Part shown: positions 47,613 through 59,500 of the stretch, piece after piece
Layout: each line of letters starts with the position of its first letter
How positions within the stretch are numbered: the first letter of the stretch is position 1
Source of the DNA: Plecoglossus altivelis
Lineage: Eukaryota; Chordata; Actinopteri; Osmeriformes; Plecoglossidae
Direction of reading: 5' to 3'
Assembly (NCBI GenBank): GCA_036571765.1
Contig: BROE01000007.1
Coordinates: 8,000,026-8,064,025 of the forward strand
DNA length: 64,000 nucleotides
Made by a program: the position numbers and the translations under genes
The notes under the pieces: generated by a model
Seen by the model: the letters and a program-made list of their open reading frames with translations, nothing else
Told to the model about the DNA's origin: nothing
Database searches by the model: none

Positions 47613-50121
47613 GGGACCAGCCCCCCTGTGTCAGGCAGTGTCCACACGTACCCAGACCTGAGACCAGCCTACTCACCCTCAACCGCACCTCTCTACAGGA
47701 AGCAGGAACTGGCCAATCAGACACATCCAATTGTTTCCTAATTATTATTTAGTTTTTCATTTCATGGATTGCAATTGAGTTTGATATAATCCACTTGCTC
47801 TTCCATTATTGCTGTTGTTTTATGTTGTAGCTATTCAGTCTGAAATGTATTGTTTATTGTCTTTGTCTTGATTTTGTTTATGAACTTTTGGATTTTTTGC
47901 ATGCTTCTACTTTTATCATCATCATGTCATCCAGGTTTGGTCCCCTGATCCAGCTGCGTGCCAATTGGTGCAGTCCAGTTACTACATGCTGATTGGTGGA
48001 CTGTCTAGATGCTGTGTAGTTGGTGGACAGACTAGGTATTGTGTGGTGATGGGTAGATTGTTCACATATTGCAAGACAATTGGTGGGCTGTGTAGACTGG
48101 TTACATACAGCACTAAGTTAGTGAGGATGGGACAATCTGACAGACAGCCTCAAAATGACATCACATACACACACACACATATGGCCCCTTGCACAGTTTT
48201 TGCTTATTGAGAACATGGCTTTTGGTTGTATGCAAGACAGTTTAATCCATTGCCTGCATTCTCCGGACCTTGCTTTATTTAGGCCAATATAATGTATCCC
48301 AGATATATCATGTCAGTAGCAACAGCTGCAGACTGAGCTGCTGTCTGGGCAGAGTGGAAGTAAGGTCCTGTAACACTGACAGAGCCATCTGTCCTGCTCT
48401 CCTACACACACAAGTAGCAGCTGTTTCCTAAAGTAAGCGAGAAGGAGGCGGGGTGACTGTTGGATAGGGCCTCGCTGATTGGACCATTTCCCTCCTGCCC
48501 AGCGCCCCCCACCCCCCTCCCACCACCACCACCACCAGCTAGAGCTTGTAGACACCTTGCCATCCATCTACAGCTGCCTTAGATCTGCTGAACAGCTATA
48601 CAATGATTCACTTATGAAGTGTAAAAAAAAATATTTATTCTTTAGTGAAAGAATGTTAAACGGTTACCAAAGGAAACAAAATGTAAGTAGCTAATAATCA
48701 CTGAGAATCATGCCTTTTTTATAAGCATGTTTGGCCCTGTATCTGTAGATAAAAAAAGAAATTCTATTTTGTGAGACGTCTTTGTTACAAGGATCATGGC
48801 AAATGGACAAATATATTTTTTAGACCTTTAACCTTTCATGAATTTAAGAATGAGTGTTCTAGAACCTTCTGTGTTCTAGAACCTGGTGTGTTCTGGAACC
48901 TTGTGTGTTCTGGAGTCTAAAGTCGTCCATCCAGGCATGGGTCAGCGATCAGCCTAGTGACCCAATACAGATGTGTTGGAACTGATTGTTCCAGCCTCCT
49001 GTGAACATAAATTCCCTCCTGATAGCTGGGGCTGGCACAGACTCATTCAGCCAATGTTTTTAGCCCATTTTATGAGCATCTTGTATAATTTGTCTTTTAG
49101 ACTGGTCAGGCTGTCTGTGGAGGCTGTCTGTTGAGGCTCCCTACCCCAGTAAGGCTGGGTCCTCCCCCTCCAGGTGTGTGGCCAGGTCGGCTCCAGGCCT
49201 TCAGCTGGGGCTGGGGGGCCCACATGGTTCTGAACAAAAATGGTCAGACTGAATGATGTAATTATAGCACTACAAATCAGGTAGCCATTTGGACATCACA
49301 CTTTTCCATTTTTGAATATCAGTTCCATCTTCACAAAGCAACTTAACCTGTGGTCACATCCTGGGTCGTCTCTCCTACATACTCTGAAAGTACAATGTTC
49401 TCAGTATTATGGTACACCTAACTCCAGTCTGACCATGTTTGGCCTAGCCTGTTTCCAGACTGAGAGGTCCCAGAACCTTCTCAGCCTGTGTTCCGGCAGC
49501 CTGTGTTCCATCAGCCTGCGTTCCGGCAGCCTGTGTTCCAGCAGCCTGTGCTGTGTCTGTTCCATGTTAGGATGAGTGTGAATGGAAGCTTGCCTGTTGA
49601 GCGTGTGCTCGCCCCTTCTCTGCTCGGGGGAGAAAGATGTCGCAGTTTAGCCGTGTCAGTATTTATTTCTATGAATGAGCCTTTGCAATTCAGAATGTAA
49701 CTTTGTACATGGAAATACCAATATATGAATATTATACGTGTATGAAACAAGAAAATGGGGTTGAGTTTGTTGTTCTGATTGTTCTTGATTGAACTCATTT
49801 GAAAGGTCAGTGTTGACCTTGAGAAAGAGCACCTCTGCTACGCTATGCACTACATCACCAGAGGTCAACATGTGGGGGTGGACAGGGCAGGGAGGAAGGT
49901 TTGGGGTTCATCACAACGGCCAGAAACCTGCCCGCTCTCATTTGATTAAGAAACTACCCCTGAATCTTACAGAAAGTCCTAAGGCCATTGGTTAACAATG
50001 TCTACCCCCCACACTGTCACTTAAACGGTTGCAAAGATAACTACACTTGTCCACAATAAGAGTACTTGTGTCACCGGTGGACTTCTGAAGCATCCTTAGC
50101 CTTACTCTTTGTAACAGTTCG

Positions 50122-50127
50122 AATAAA
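50122..50127 (+). terminator. Candidate spag9 polyadenylation signal
   Basis: First good AATAAA after the spag9 stop, implying a 2.5 kb 3' UTR; followed by a T/G-rich stretch. Confidence 0.5.
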
Positions 50128-50284
50128 CCTACTTTTTGGGGGTAAACTGTCTTTGTCTTTTCTTTTATCACTGAGGTATAATGTAACAGTGGGAACATGA
50201 GGTGCCGATGTGTTGCCCCTGTATTCCAGTGATAATAACAACAAAGGCTTTAACATGGCTTACCTGGAAAGGTTGGATGAAGGT

Positions 50285-50550
50285 TTGTGGGGGTGGGTGG
50301 TCAGGGGGTGTGTGGTGAGGGGTGCAGTGGAGTGGTGAGGGGTTTAGTGAGGGATGGGGCTGTAGTGGGTGAGGGGTGGAGTGGTGATGGGGTTGTAGTG
50401 GGTGAGGGGTGGAGTGGTGATGGGGTTGTAGTGGGTGAGGGGTGGAGTGGTGATGAGGTTGTAGTGGGTGAGGGGGGTGTAGTGAGGAGGGGAGTGGTGA
50501 GAGGGGGTGTAGTGAGGGGTGGGTTAGTGAGGGGTGGGGGGGGTGTTAAT
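50285..50550. repeat. 33-bp G-rich minisatellite
   Basis: Units of 33 bp (core GTAGTGGGTGAGGGGTGGAG), three near-perfect copies flanked by degenerate ones. Many GGGG runs; G-quadruplex potential on the plus strand. Lies between spag9 and the LITAF-domain gene. Confidence 0.9.
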
Positions 50551-50957
50551 TTGGCTGGGGAAATGTTGCTATTCAAATACAAGGGACATATAGCTTTGTG
50601 CACGTGTGTATAGCCAACCTTTAGTAGCAGTCAATATGCAAATAGTTAGCACAAGAGAGAGGGAGGGTTCAGAGGTGAACAAGAGTTTTGCATTATTAGC
50701 TGGTTGTTCTGGTGAATTGAAACTGGGTGTTGGTTGGTTGGTCAGAACTCTCCATGGGTAACCTGCTGGATCGATTATTTTAACTATAATCCCTTCTGAG
50801 GTTGAATCAATTAAGGGATCATCAAAAGTCAAGCTGATGCTGATGGAGCAAAGCTGGATCTGATTTTTGATTTGGATTCCCTACCCAAGAGTAGTTCGCT
50901 GAACCAAACTGCATTGGGATTTCTGGTGAATACATTACTATTCTTTGGAAACAAAAT

Positions 50958-52599
50958 ATGACAAAGGATCCTGTGCAGGACCCAGGACAGGACTCCTCTG
51001 CTGATGCCCAGACGGCAGACGGGACAGCCGCCCAGACGGCAGACGGGACAGCCGCCCAGACGGCAGACGGGACAGCCGCCCAGACGGCAGACGGGACAGC
51101 CGCCCAGATGGCAGACGGGACAGCCGTCCAGACGGCAGACGGGACAGCCATCCAGATGCCAGACAACCTGGAGACGTCCCTGAGCCAAAGCTCCCTGATG
51201 CTCAACCAGACATCACTGTTGCATAAGAGACTGTTTGCTGAGGTGGGCCTCATCACTTACAGAAGGCAGCAGCTGAACAGCAGACGGATCCTGCTGATGC
51301 AGAAGCTGAAGAGGAAGGACAGACAAGGTGAGTACCACACACACAGAAACACGGAAAACCTTTTGTAGTATTGTCTAAAAATGGTCTACTACCTTCCAAC
51401 CCCACACCAACACTCTCACCCAGGCCCAGAGGACTCTGAGCAGCCTGCGGAACTGGAGGGTATACAGCTAGAGATGGAGGAGCTGGTGGAAAGAGAAAAT
51501 GAGATCATGAAGATAATTAATGCCATGTCTGGTAGGAAAACAGTTAAGATGTTCTCACACGCACACAATGTTCCTGCTAGCATCCCAAACTACTCATCTT
51601 CCTTAACCTCCTACCTCAAGGAGAACTCCTCCCTCCCTTTGACTTTGTGACTTCTCTTTTTCACCCCCATGTTGTTTAGGTATACCACATCAACTTTGTC
51701 CCCTCCTCTCCTTCCACTAGCCACTACATCATGTCTGAAATTCTGTAATTATTCCATTGTTTTATTGATGGTATAAACAATACTGATAATTACAATGGTG
51801 CCAAAACTTTGAAATAACAATATGGAAATAGTGACAAAAACAACCATATCTCATGTGTCTTCACCTTTTTACAATGGATGTCCTGTGTTTTTAGTCAATC
51901 GATTTATAATGTGTGTTGTGTTTGTCTGGTCAACCTCCCTTAGGGAAACAAAACTATCTCATGGTTCACAGTGGGCCTCCCTCCTTACCACAGGACTGTC
52001 TGGAGGCAGAAGACCCCGCACAACTCTCCAACGCAGGTCTGTTACATACACAGTTCATGTTAGAGTCAAAGGCAGTCGATTGAGTAATGACTGTAGCACG
52101 TGCGTGCAGATACAGGGGCTGGTCAGGGAGCTCTGGTCGAGCAGAGAAGAGCGGACACTGTCTGTTGTTCTGTTTCAGACACTGTGGAGGTGCAGGAGCT
52201 CAACACGGTCCCAGCTGTTGTCCAGTGCCCTTCATGCAACCAAATCATTACCACAGAGACGCATCGCAAAGTGGGGGAAACCACCTGGCTGTTGTGCATC
52301 ATGTGCTCCCTGTTTGGGTGTGTCCCCTCTCCCTCTCTGCTTACCGAGGTCACATGTCACTGGGCGTAGGTCTTGACTTCTAACTGCTACAAGCTGTAGC
52401 TGTGAGAGTGTTTTAATTCCTCTCTTTCTCCTGCTTGTCTGTCTTTCTGGCTCTTGTTATTGGCCCTCCCTCCCTCCCTCCCTCTGGCAGGTGTGTGGCT
52501 GGCTGCTGTCTCGTGCCGTTCTTTGTGGAAAGCCTCAGGGACGTTGACCACCACTGCCCCATGTGTCACGCCCACATCCACACTTTCGCAAAGCTCTGA
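50958..52599 (+). CDS. LITAF-domain protein with N-terminal repeat and coiled coil
   Basis: Exons: 50958-51327, 51424-51531, 51944-52036, 52179-52317, 52491-52599; 819 nt, 272 aa, all GT-AG and in phase. Residues 1-17 precede an eight-residue repeat (QTADGTAA type, six copies); next come two probable coiled-coil segments (LHKRLFAEVGLITYRRQQL, about 94-125, and LEMEELVERENEIMKIINAM); the C-terminal LITAF/SIMPLE domain starts near residue 195. Its zinc ligands are visible as CPSC (C207, C210) and HHCPMC (C259, C262), bracketing the hydrophobic membrane-inserting loop TWLLCIMCSLFGCVAGCCLV. LITAF-domain proteins insert monotopically into late endosomal/lysosomal membranes. The long N-terminus is unlike LITAF (PPxY-rich) or CDIP1 (proline-rich), so I give no symbol. 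It is convergent with mrtfb. Confidence 0.85.
51009..51152 (+). repeat. 24-bp coding minisatellite in the LITAF-domain gene
   Basis: Six copies of a 24-bp unit (CAGACGGCAGACGGGACAGC core) in exon 1, coding QTADGTAA with the last copies changed to Q(M/T)ADGTA(V/I). A seventh partial unit follows. Frame is kept. Confidence 0.95.
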
Positions 52600-53250
52600 G
52601 GACAGGAGAGGCCAAACACAATCTACTGGACAACTGGTTGGTTTGAATGACCACAAGAGACTCACACTGTACAAACTGTTAGCAGATACAGCCCATAGCA
52701 TTGGCACGTGTACGGATCACTTTGCCCTTAAGCCCATGATGATGAATATTGCCATCTTTGTTTTGCATTCTGCGTAGCATTTGAATCTTTGACCGTAAAC
52801 AAATCATCTAGACTGTTCAGCATGGTCAGTGAAGTCAACCCAGAAGTCAATCAACACATCGAACCCAAATGGAGCTGTAATCAGTAACCATAGAAACCTC
52901 CGGTCTGTTTCCATGGAACAACTGGTCCATGGCAACGGACACGAGAACGTTTGCGGCTTGTTTTATTATTATTATTATGATGAATTATTTCTTTTATTCA
53001 ACAACACATCCAAATATGTACTGTATATCCCTGACAAGAATCTAGACTGTGGCAATTCATTCCCTCTGTATGTGTCTGTCTACCTATCAGACATTTGCGT
53101 CCTATCACAAAATGCACCCCAGATGCAAATGTTGCTGACGATATGTTATTGTTTAGAATTAATCTGAACCGAAATACATGCGAAGGTACAAATGAGTAAC
53201 GGTTCTAAAAGACTTCCTTACAAAATTACTTTGCACAATACACCAATTTA
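52600..53250. other. 3' flank of the LITAF-domain gene
   Basis: AT-rich sequence including a short (TTA)n near 52964-52978. No canonical AATAAA on the plus strand is obvious. The two convergent transcripts must end within this region. Confidence 0.5.
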
Positions 53251-56200
53251 TTTATTGACATGTAGGCATACAGTACATATATACATCTTTAGTATTTACA
53301 AAATTGAACTTGTGGGTGGACTACACATGTATAAAAAATATGAATGACATCTATAGAAATATGTACACAATGTGCAAAATGTATGGCATACTAACGCTGG
53401 AGCAAATGAGACAGAGGCAGGAAGAAACAGCGATGCCAGAATCATGGATGGCAGGGAGGATAGAGGTGAACAGATGTGGCCTCCAATATACAACACTGTG
53501 ACTACAACAGCTGGACGTTTTCATTTTGAGGATTGGAAATCCCAGCATCGTTGACATAGCTCAGAGATGAACTCTCAGAGGTAACTTATTGCTTAACTTA
53601 CTATGGTCTGTAATCCTCATCAATAAGCATTCCCTAACAAATGGTCTTTCAAAAACAGTGAATTTGTTTGGCAAGCTAGCTAGCCATTACCTATAGCATG
53701 GTTAGACAATTACATAACAAAAGTAGATTTTTTTAGGTCGCATTCTGTAGTTCCAGTTCTGGAGACTACATTTCCCTCCAGTGGAACTCTAGAATGTGTT
53801 CAAGAAAGCAACAGAAACATACAAACATACATGTCATATCAATATAGTTTTGCACAAAATTAAATTATTTAAATGTACATGGATATTTTTGGCCATTGAT
53901 GTGTTGATGACTTAGTCCCAATGTATGTGTATGTTTGATATCAAATAAATCAAGATATATACTAAAATCCCTCCTTAAAACAGTTAAAACTACGGTATTT
54001 ATTGCACACAAAACATGATAAACATTAGAATTTATCGACAAAAGGATTATCCAACAGAAAAAATGTTCCACTGTCTTGTTTGGCAACAACTAAGTTTGAT
54101 GGCCTTATAAAGAGACAAGTCACTTACAAGCAACTGATTCCTAATGTTTAACAAACAACCAGTGCTGTGAACTGGGCTGTATTTGGCATTAATATACCTG
54201 GACAGGTAATCCATGTACGACAAAACAGAAGTACTGTCAGCAGCATGCAGAGAAAGCCTAAGGGCTGTGCCTGAATGTTTATTCCAAACTTGTGGTGAAA
54301 CTTTCCTTGACATGGATGCAAATCAAATCTGCTACTGTGATCCAGGGCACAGTCCACACCAGAACAAGTTAAAGGGGTCTTAATAAACACGGTATACAGG
54401 CCACAGGTCTTAAGAGGACAGCTAAATAGTCCCTCTGTCCACATCCAAGTTAGCGATAACTGTGAGCCCTCTGATGCTCATGGCTAAGACAGCACATAGA
54501 CGCTGAGTGGGCCTGAAGACCACAGGATCCATTCACTCAACATGATTGTTCATAGACGACAATGACCAAGAAGAAAGATAGATCTCTTTGATCTGAAAGT
54601 GCCACAAAGTGGACCTGTCTGTATACTGGTCAGAAAACCACACAGAAATGTGGACTGGTACTTTAGTGACCCCTTATGTACATGTGCATGTAGTGAAGAC
54701 ACACAGCAGTCTGGCTTCAATTAACCAAGCTCGGAAACATTCAATTCTCGCTAGCTAGTAGCTAAACCATGTGCTATAGCTTTGTGTTTTTACCAAGTCC
54801 AGCTCCCATAAGTGGGACCATCCAACACCATTGGACAGCACAAAGCAATACAATAGATCCAACCAGCCAAGCAGGTGGTAGGTTCTCGTGTCATCGAAAC
54901 CTGCCCAATATCCTCCAGTCTCTACAAGGTAGTTCAGCCTTAGAGTGTCCAGCAGGTTTGGTAGTCTGTGTGTAGTGCAGCCTTAGAGTGTCAGCAGGTT
55001 TGGTAGTCTGTGTGTAGTACAGCCTTAGAATGTCAGCAGGTTTGGTAGTCTGTGTGTAATGCAGCCTTAGAGTGTCCAGCAGGTTTGGTAGTCTGTGTGT
55101 AGTGCAGCCTTAGAGTGTCAGCAAGTTTGGTAGTCTGTGTGTAATGCAGCCTTAGAGTGTCCAGCAGGTTTGGTAGTCTGTGTGTAGTGCAGCCTTAGAG
55201 TGTCAGCAGGTTTGGTAGTCTGTGTTGGTCACCTCCAGGAGGGGACTGTGCGTTTCGAACACAAACCATACGAGACAAACAGAACAGTCTTCAAACAGCT
55301 TGGCTAGGGAGACAACACCATCTCAACGCAGGTAGGCGTTTTGGCAAACAGATCTCAAACTTGACAACATATTTCACTTGTGACTCTTGACAAGCAACAA
55401 ATGAACGTCCTGTGCACAGCCCAAAGTTTAAGGTAGGTTTACAATCATGCATTCAAGACAGACACACAGTCATAAACAACAATAGAGCGACACATGCAAA
55501 CAGTCGGAATAAAACAGACAAAACACACACTGACATGACACACGTCCGAGTGAGACAGTCCACACTAAGTTAAACACGCACAGGAAGACAGTCACGCACC
55601 CTCTCCATCTCTCATACAACAAGACACACAGAGAGGACAGAGCTGTGAGATCAAGACAGAGACACCCCTCATCCTCTCTCAACAAGCCATGTCCCGTGAG
55701 AACAGGTTATCAACTACGTAGCATTAGCACAAATACACACACTCCTGCATGCGGGTGTGTGGTACTGTGTTTGTTCCCTTGCCACTGATAGCTCAGTATC
55801 AGTTCTAGTAGATGTAGCTGCCAACATTCTGGTTTACATTCAGACACATTGACTAGTACTGCAGGCTCCCCCTAGTGGAGACTACCTGTTATCACACCCC
55901 TTCTCCTAAACGAAACAAATCTGAAAAATCAAAACTCTGATTCATCATTAATTCTTCGATTCAGACTTTGATTCACTTTGACTTGAATGTGTTTCACATT
56001 CCCTTGTCGGAGGCAACAGAGCCTCTTAAGTGCATAGTTCTCACGGAGTCCAGCCAATCCGTGTCCAGGGCTTGAACAGTCTTGGTTCTTGGTCGTCATT
56101 TCTGGTAAGACCATCAGACTGTCAAGAGTCCTCTTCACAAAACATAAACAGTCCTATCTGATAGGAATATGTATCAGAGTGGTTGATAAACGGAGCACGG

Positions 56201-56519
56201 AGACCAGTGTAAACAAGGCATGTGTTGTGTCAATTCACTGGACACAAAGAACATGTTTTGTTGAGTGGCATAGCAGGTCTGACTTAGAACAGAACAGCTA
56301 CAGTACAGGTCTACTGTAGATCCAAACTCTAGTGCCAGACTCTGCACACAAACACCTTATGTACAGCTACCCTTGTAGGGACTCAATTCAGTTCAGTCCC
56401 TGTTTCCCCGAACCTTAAAAGGTTGAAGATGCACCACCTTGTGGCTCTTCTTAACCCTTGATTCCTCTTCTACTTCAAAGGCCCGCTCCCTCCACACACC
56501 ATCCCCCTCCCCCCGCCCC
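53251..56519 (-). other. Probable long 3' UTR of mrtfb
   Basis: 3.3 kb without coding content between the mrtfb stop codon (complement of 56520-56522) and a minus-strand AATAAA (TTTATT at 53251-53256). Long 3' UTRs are usual for MRTF genes. It carries the 42-43 bp repeat at 54935-55226. Confidence 0.5.
54935..55226. repeat. 42-43 bp tandem repeat
   Basis: About seven copies of a unit with core AGCAGGTTTGGTAGTCTGTG, alternating between GTGTCAGCAGG and GTGTCCAGCAGG forms, inside the presumed mrtfb 3' UTR. Confidence 0.92.
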
Positions 56520-59500
56520 TCAATCCCAGTGTAGCTGCAGGTCGTGGGGGTCCAGCAGGTCAGAGGGGATGCACAGAGCTGTGACCCCCCCTGCCGGCCC
56601 TGGGGGCATGGTGAGGTCCAGCCACTCCATGTTGTCCAGTGCTGGGTCAGACAGGCCCATGTTGAGGGATGACGGGGGTGAGGAGTCACAGAAGGACAAC
56701 TCTGATGTGTCCATGGGAGAGTAGGGCTGCTCCAGGAGCTGGGTGTGCAGCTCTGCCATCAGACCCAGGGTCCGGGGATCCGAGGATGGGGACGGGTCTA
56801 CTCCTGCCCCCAGGCTTCGCTCAAGGAAGGCCTCTAGCTGGTTGTCAGATGCCAGAGACGTCAGGCTGAGGCTGAGGCTGGGGTCGGGGCTGGGACTGAG
56901 GCTGAGCCCAGGGATGCTGGAGGGGCTGAGGCTGAAGCTAGGGTCTGAGCCGGGGCTAAGAGTGGGAGGGGGGGCAGACTGGACCTGGGGTGGGTGTCTG
57001 GAGAGGGCGGTGTTTACAGGGAGGGTAGTAACATTAGCAGATGTGGTGGTGGGGAGGGGGATGGTCTTGGTGAGAGACAGAGGAGGGTCATGCTGGATGA
57101 AAGGGGTCATTTCTAGAGAAAAAAAAAAAAATCATTTTCACATTGTTATAAACCTTCTGCTCAGAACATGATCCATAGGACTCCTCACAGGCATCCAAAC
57201 ACCTTAGCAATAACCATCATGCATTAAAGCCTTGAGACAGAGGAGGGCTGCATCTGCCTGAAGGACGTCATACTATAGGAGCACTAGAGGCCGTTGTTCA
57301 GAAGGTTCCATGTTCCTGCTGAGAACATGGAACATGTTCCTTACCTCCACTCTGAATCAGGATGTCAAACAGGTCGTCCATCTGCTGACTGGTTGCCGTG
57401 GTAACCTGAGTAGAGCGCTAAAAAGGTAAGTTCAGGTGACAACCATTGAATCACACAGCAGTTATCATGTATCTACAATGTTTTAACAATGAAGTAATGC
57501 TATGTAGTTATAAAGTGAAAACCTGTGATTGTATTGGTCTGTAGAGACGAGGCTGGAGGTGGGTTGGTCTATGCTACGCTCTCATGTGTACCTGTGGGAG
57601 AGTGGTGGTGTGCAGCTTGCGACTCTGCTTAACTGCGTCTTCATAGCGGGGGGGCTCTCTGCTCTTGGGGGGTTGACCAACAAGGTTGGAGGGGTGGAGA
57701 AGGAAGGTGGGCTGGGACGCAGAGACCAACTGGAGGTGGAGAAAGACAGGGACAAAAGCACAGTCTGCTGTTTCATTGTGTTTTATAAAACATTTAAGGT
57801 GATATATTGGTCAAAAATGCAATAGGAAAAGATGTTTTTCTATTTTTCACCTTGTTGGAGGGGCTGTCAGAGAGACTGTGGTTAGGTGAGGCCCGAGGCG
57901 AGATCCTGTTTTCTGGGGAGCTGCTTAGGAAAACCTGAGGATGTATCTCTGGCCTAGTCTGGTTCTCCACCATCCCAGACCCAGAACTGCTGCACACTGA
58001 CAGACTCTGTAGGAATGATGAAGCATGTTGGTGGACATACGGGGAAGGAAAACACAGCGATGTACTGTTTCAAAGTTTATTTAACCATGTCCTCTTTTTC
58101 TTTTTACTGTGGCTTCAATCAAACATATTTAAATTAAAATCTTAAGGTCTTTCTGTGGTCTCTGACCTGTAGTAAGTGGTTGTGATTGGCCAGCTGCTGA
58201 GAGGGGGCGGTCTCTATGTTGGCAGAGTGCATCTGAGGGGTGGAGGCCTGTACCAGGCCTGGGGCTTGATTTGACATGGTAGCCTGAAGACAGCATGAGA
58301 CATGAGGAACAGGTGGAGAGAGAAGACAAGGAGAGAAACTCAACATCCATAATAACCTTTTACAAAGTGACCATTTCCAGTACCATTGTTTGGCTGATTG
58401 ATTGGTTGACTGTAATTTAATTTTAAAAAGGAATGAATTATTTACCTGTACACTGAGGGCAGTGGTGGGAAGAGAGACTGGTAGCAGGATCTGGGTGCCT
58501 GGCTGCAGGATCTGGGTGCCTGACTGCAGGATCTGGGTGCCTGGCTGCAGGATCTGGGTGCCTGACTGCAGGATCTGGGTGCCTGGCTGCAGGATCTGGG
58601 TGCCTGGCTGCAGAGTCTGGGTGCCTGACTGCAGGATCTGGGTGCCTGGCTGCAGAGTCTGGGTGCCTGACTGCAGGATCTGGGTGCCTGACTGCAGGAT
58701 CTGGGTGCCTGACTGCAGGATCTGGGTGCCTGACTGCAGGATCTGGGTGCCTGGCTGCAGAGTCTGGGTGCCTGGCTGCAGGATCTGGGTGCCTGGCTGC
58801 AGAGTCTGGGTGCCTGGCTGCAGGATCTGGGTGCCTGGCTGCAGGATCTGGGTACCTGGCTGCAGGATCTGGGGTTGGGTCAACACATGGGACACTGCCC
58901 CCTGGTGGCTAAAGAAGAACTGGGGCAGGCTAGGAGGACTGGGCTGGGGGTGGGGGTTAGGCTGGGTCTGAGCTTGGGGTTGCTGGATATATGTTTGGCT
59001 CTGGAGCTGGAGATGAGGGACTGAGCCAGCCTCATCCAGCTTCATGACGGTGGGGAGAGCCGGAGGTTGAGGCTGGGCTCCCAGCATGGAGGTGGCTGGG
59101 ATGGAGCAGTTTGGGGTCACCCGGCCCTCCATTTTGACTGAGCTGGAGGTGAGGGTGTTGGGGATTAGGGAAGAGGTAATGCAGGTGTCCATGGAGGTGG
59201 TGGGGGCGACTGGCCCTCTTTTCTCAACCTCCAGCTGCATCTTTAGCTCCTCTACAAGCCTCTGATAAACAAAAACAAAAAGTCACAGTTTAGTATCCAT
59301 CCATCCGTCCCGTCCCCCATCCCCCCATCGCGCCGAGCGCGGCGCCATCCCTCCATCATCCATATGGCCCCCATGCCTCCGCAGTCCCTCCCCATCCCCC
59401 ATCCCCCCCTCCCCCCATCCCCGCCATCCTTCCCATCCCGCAGCATCCCGCCCATCCCAGGAGCGAGAGAGCGTCCCGCCCAATCCCGCACCCCAACTGA

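Larger units (their letters stand above)
47613..50957 (+). other. spag9 3' UTR and intergenic sequence
   Basis: Mostly unique AT-rich sequence. It includes four imperfect 17-bp units (CAGCCTGTGTTCC type) near 49495-49550 and a 33-bp G-rich array at 50285-50550. No coding content. The likely polyadenylation signal is at 50122. Confidence 0.55.
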
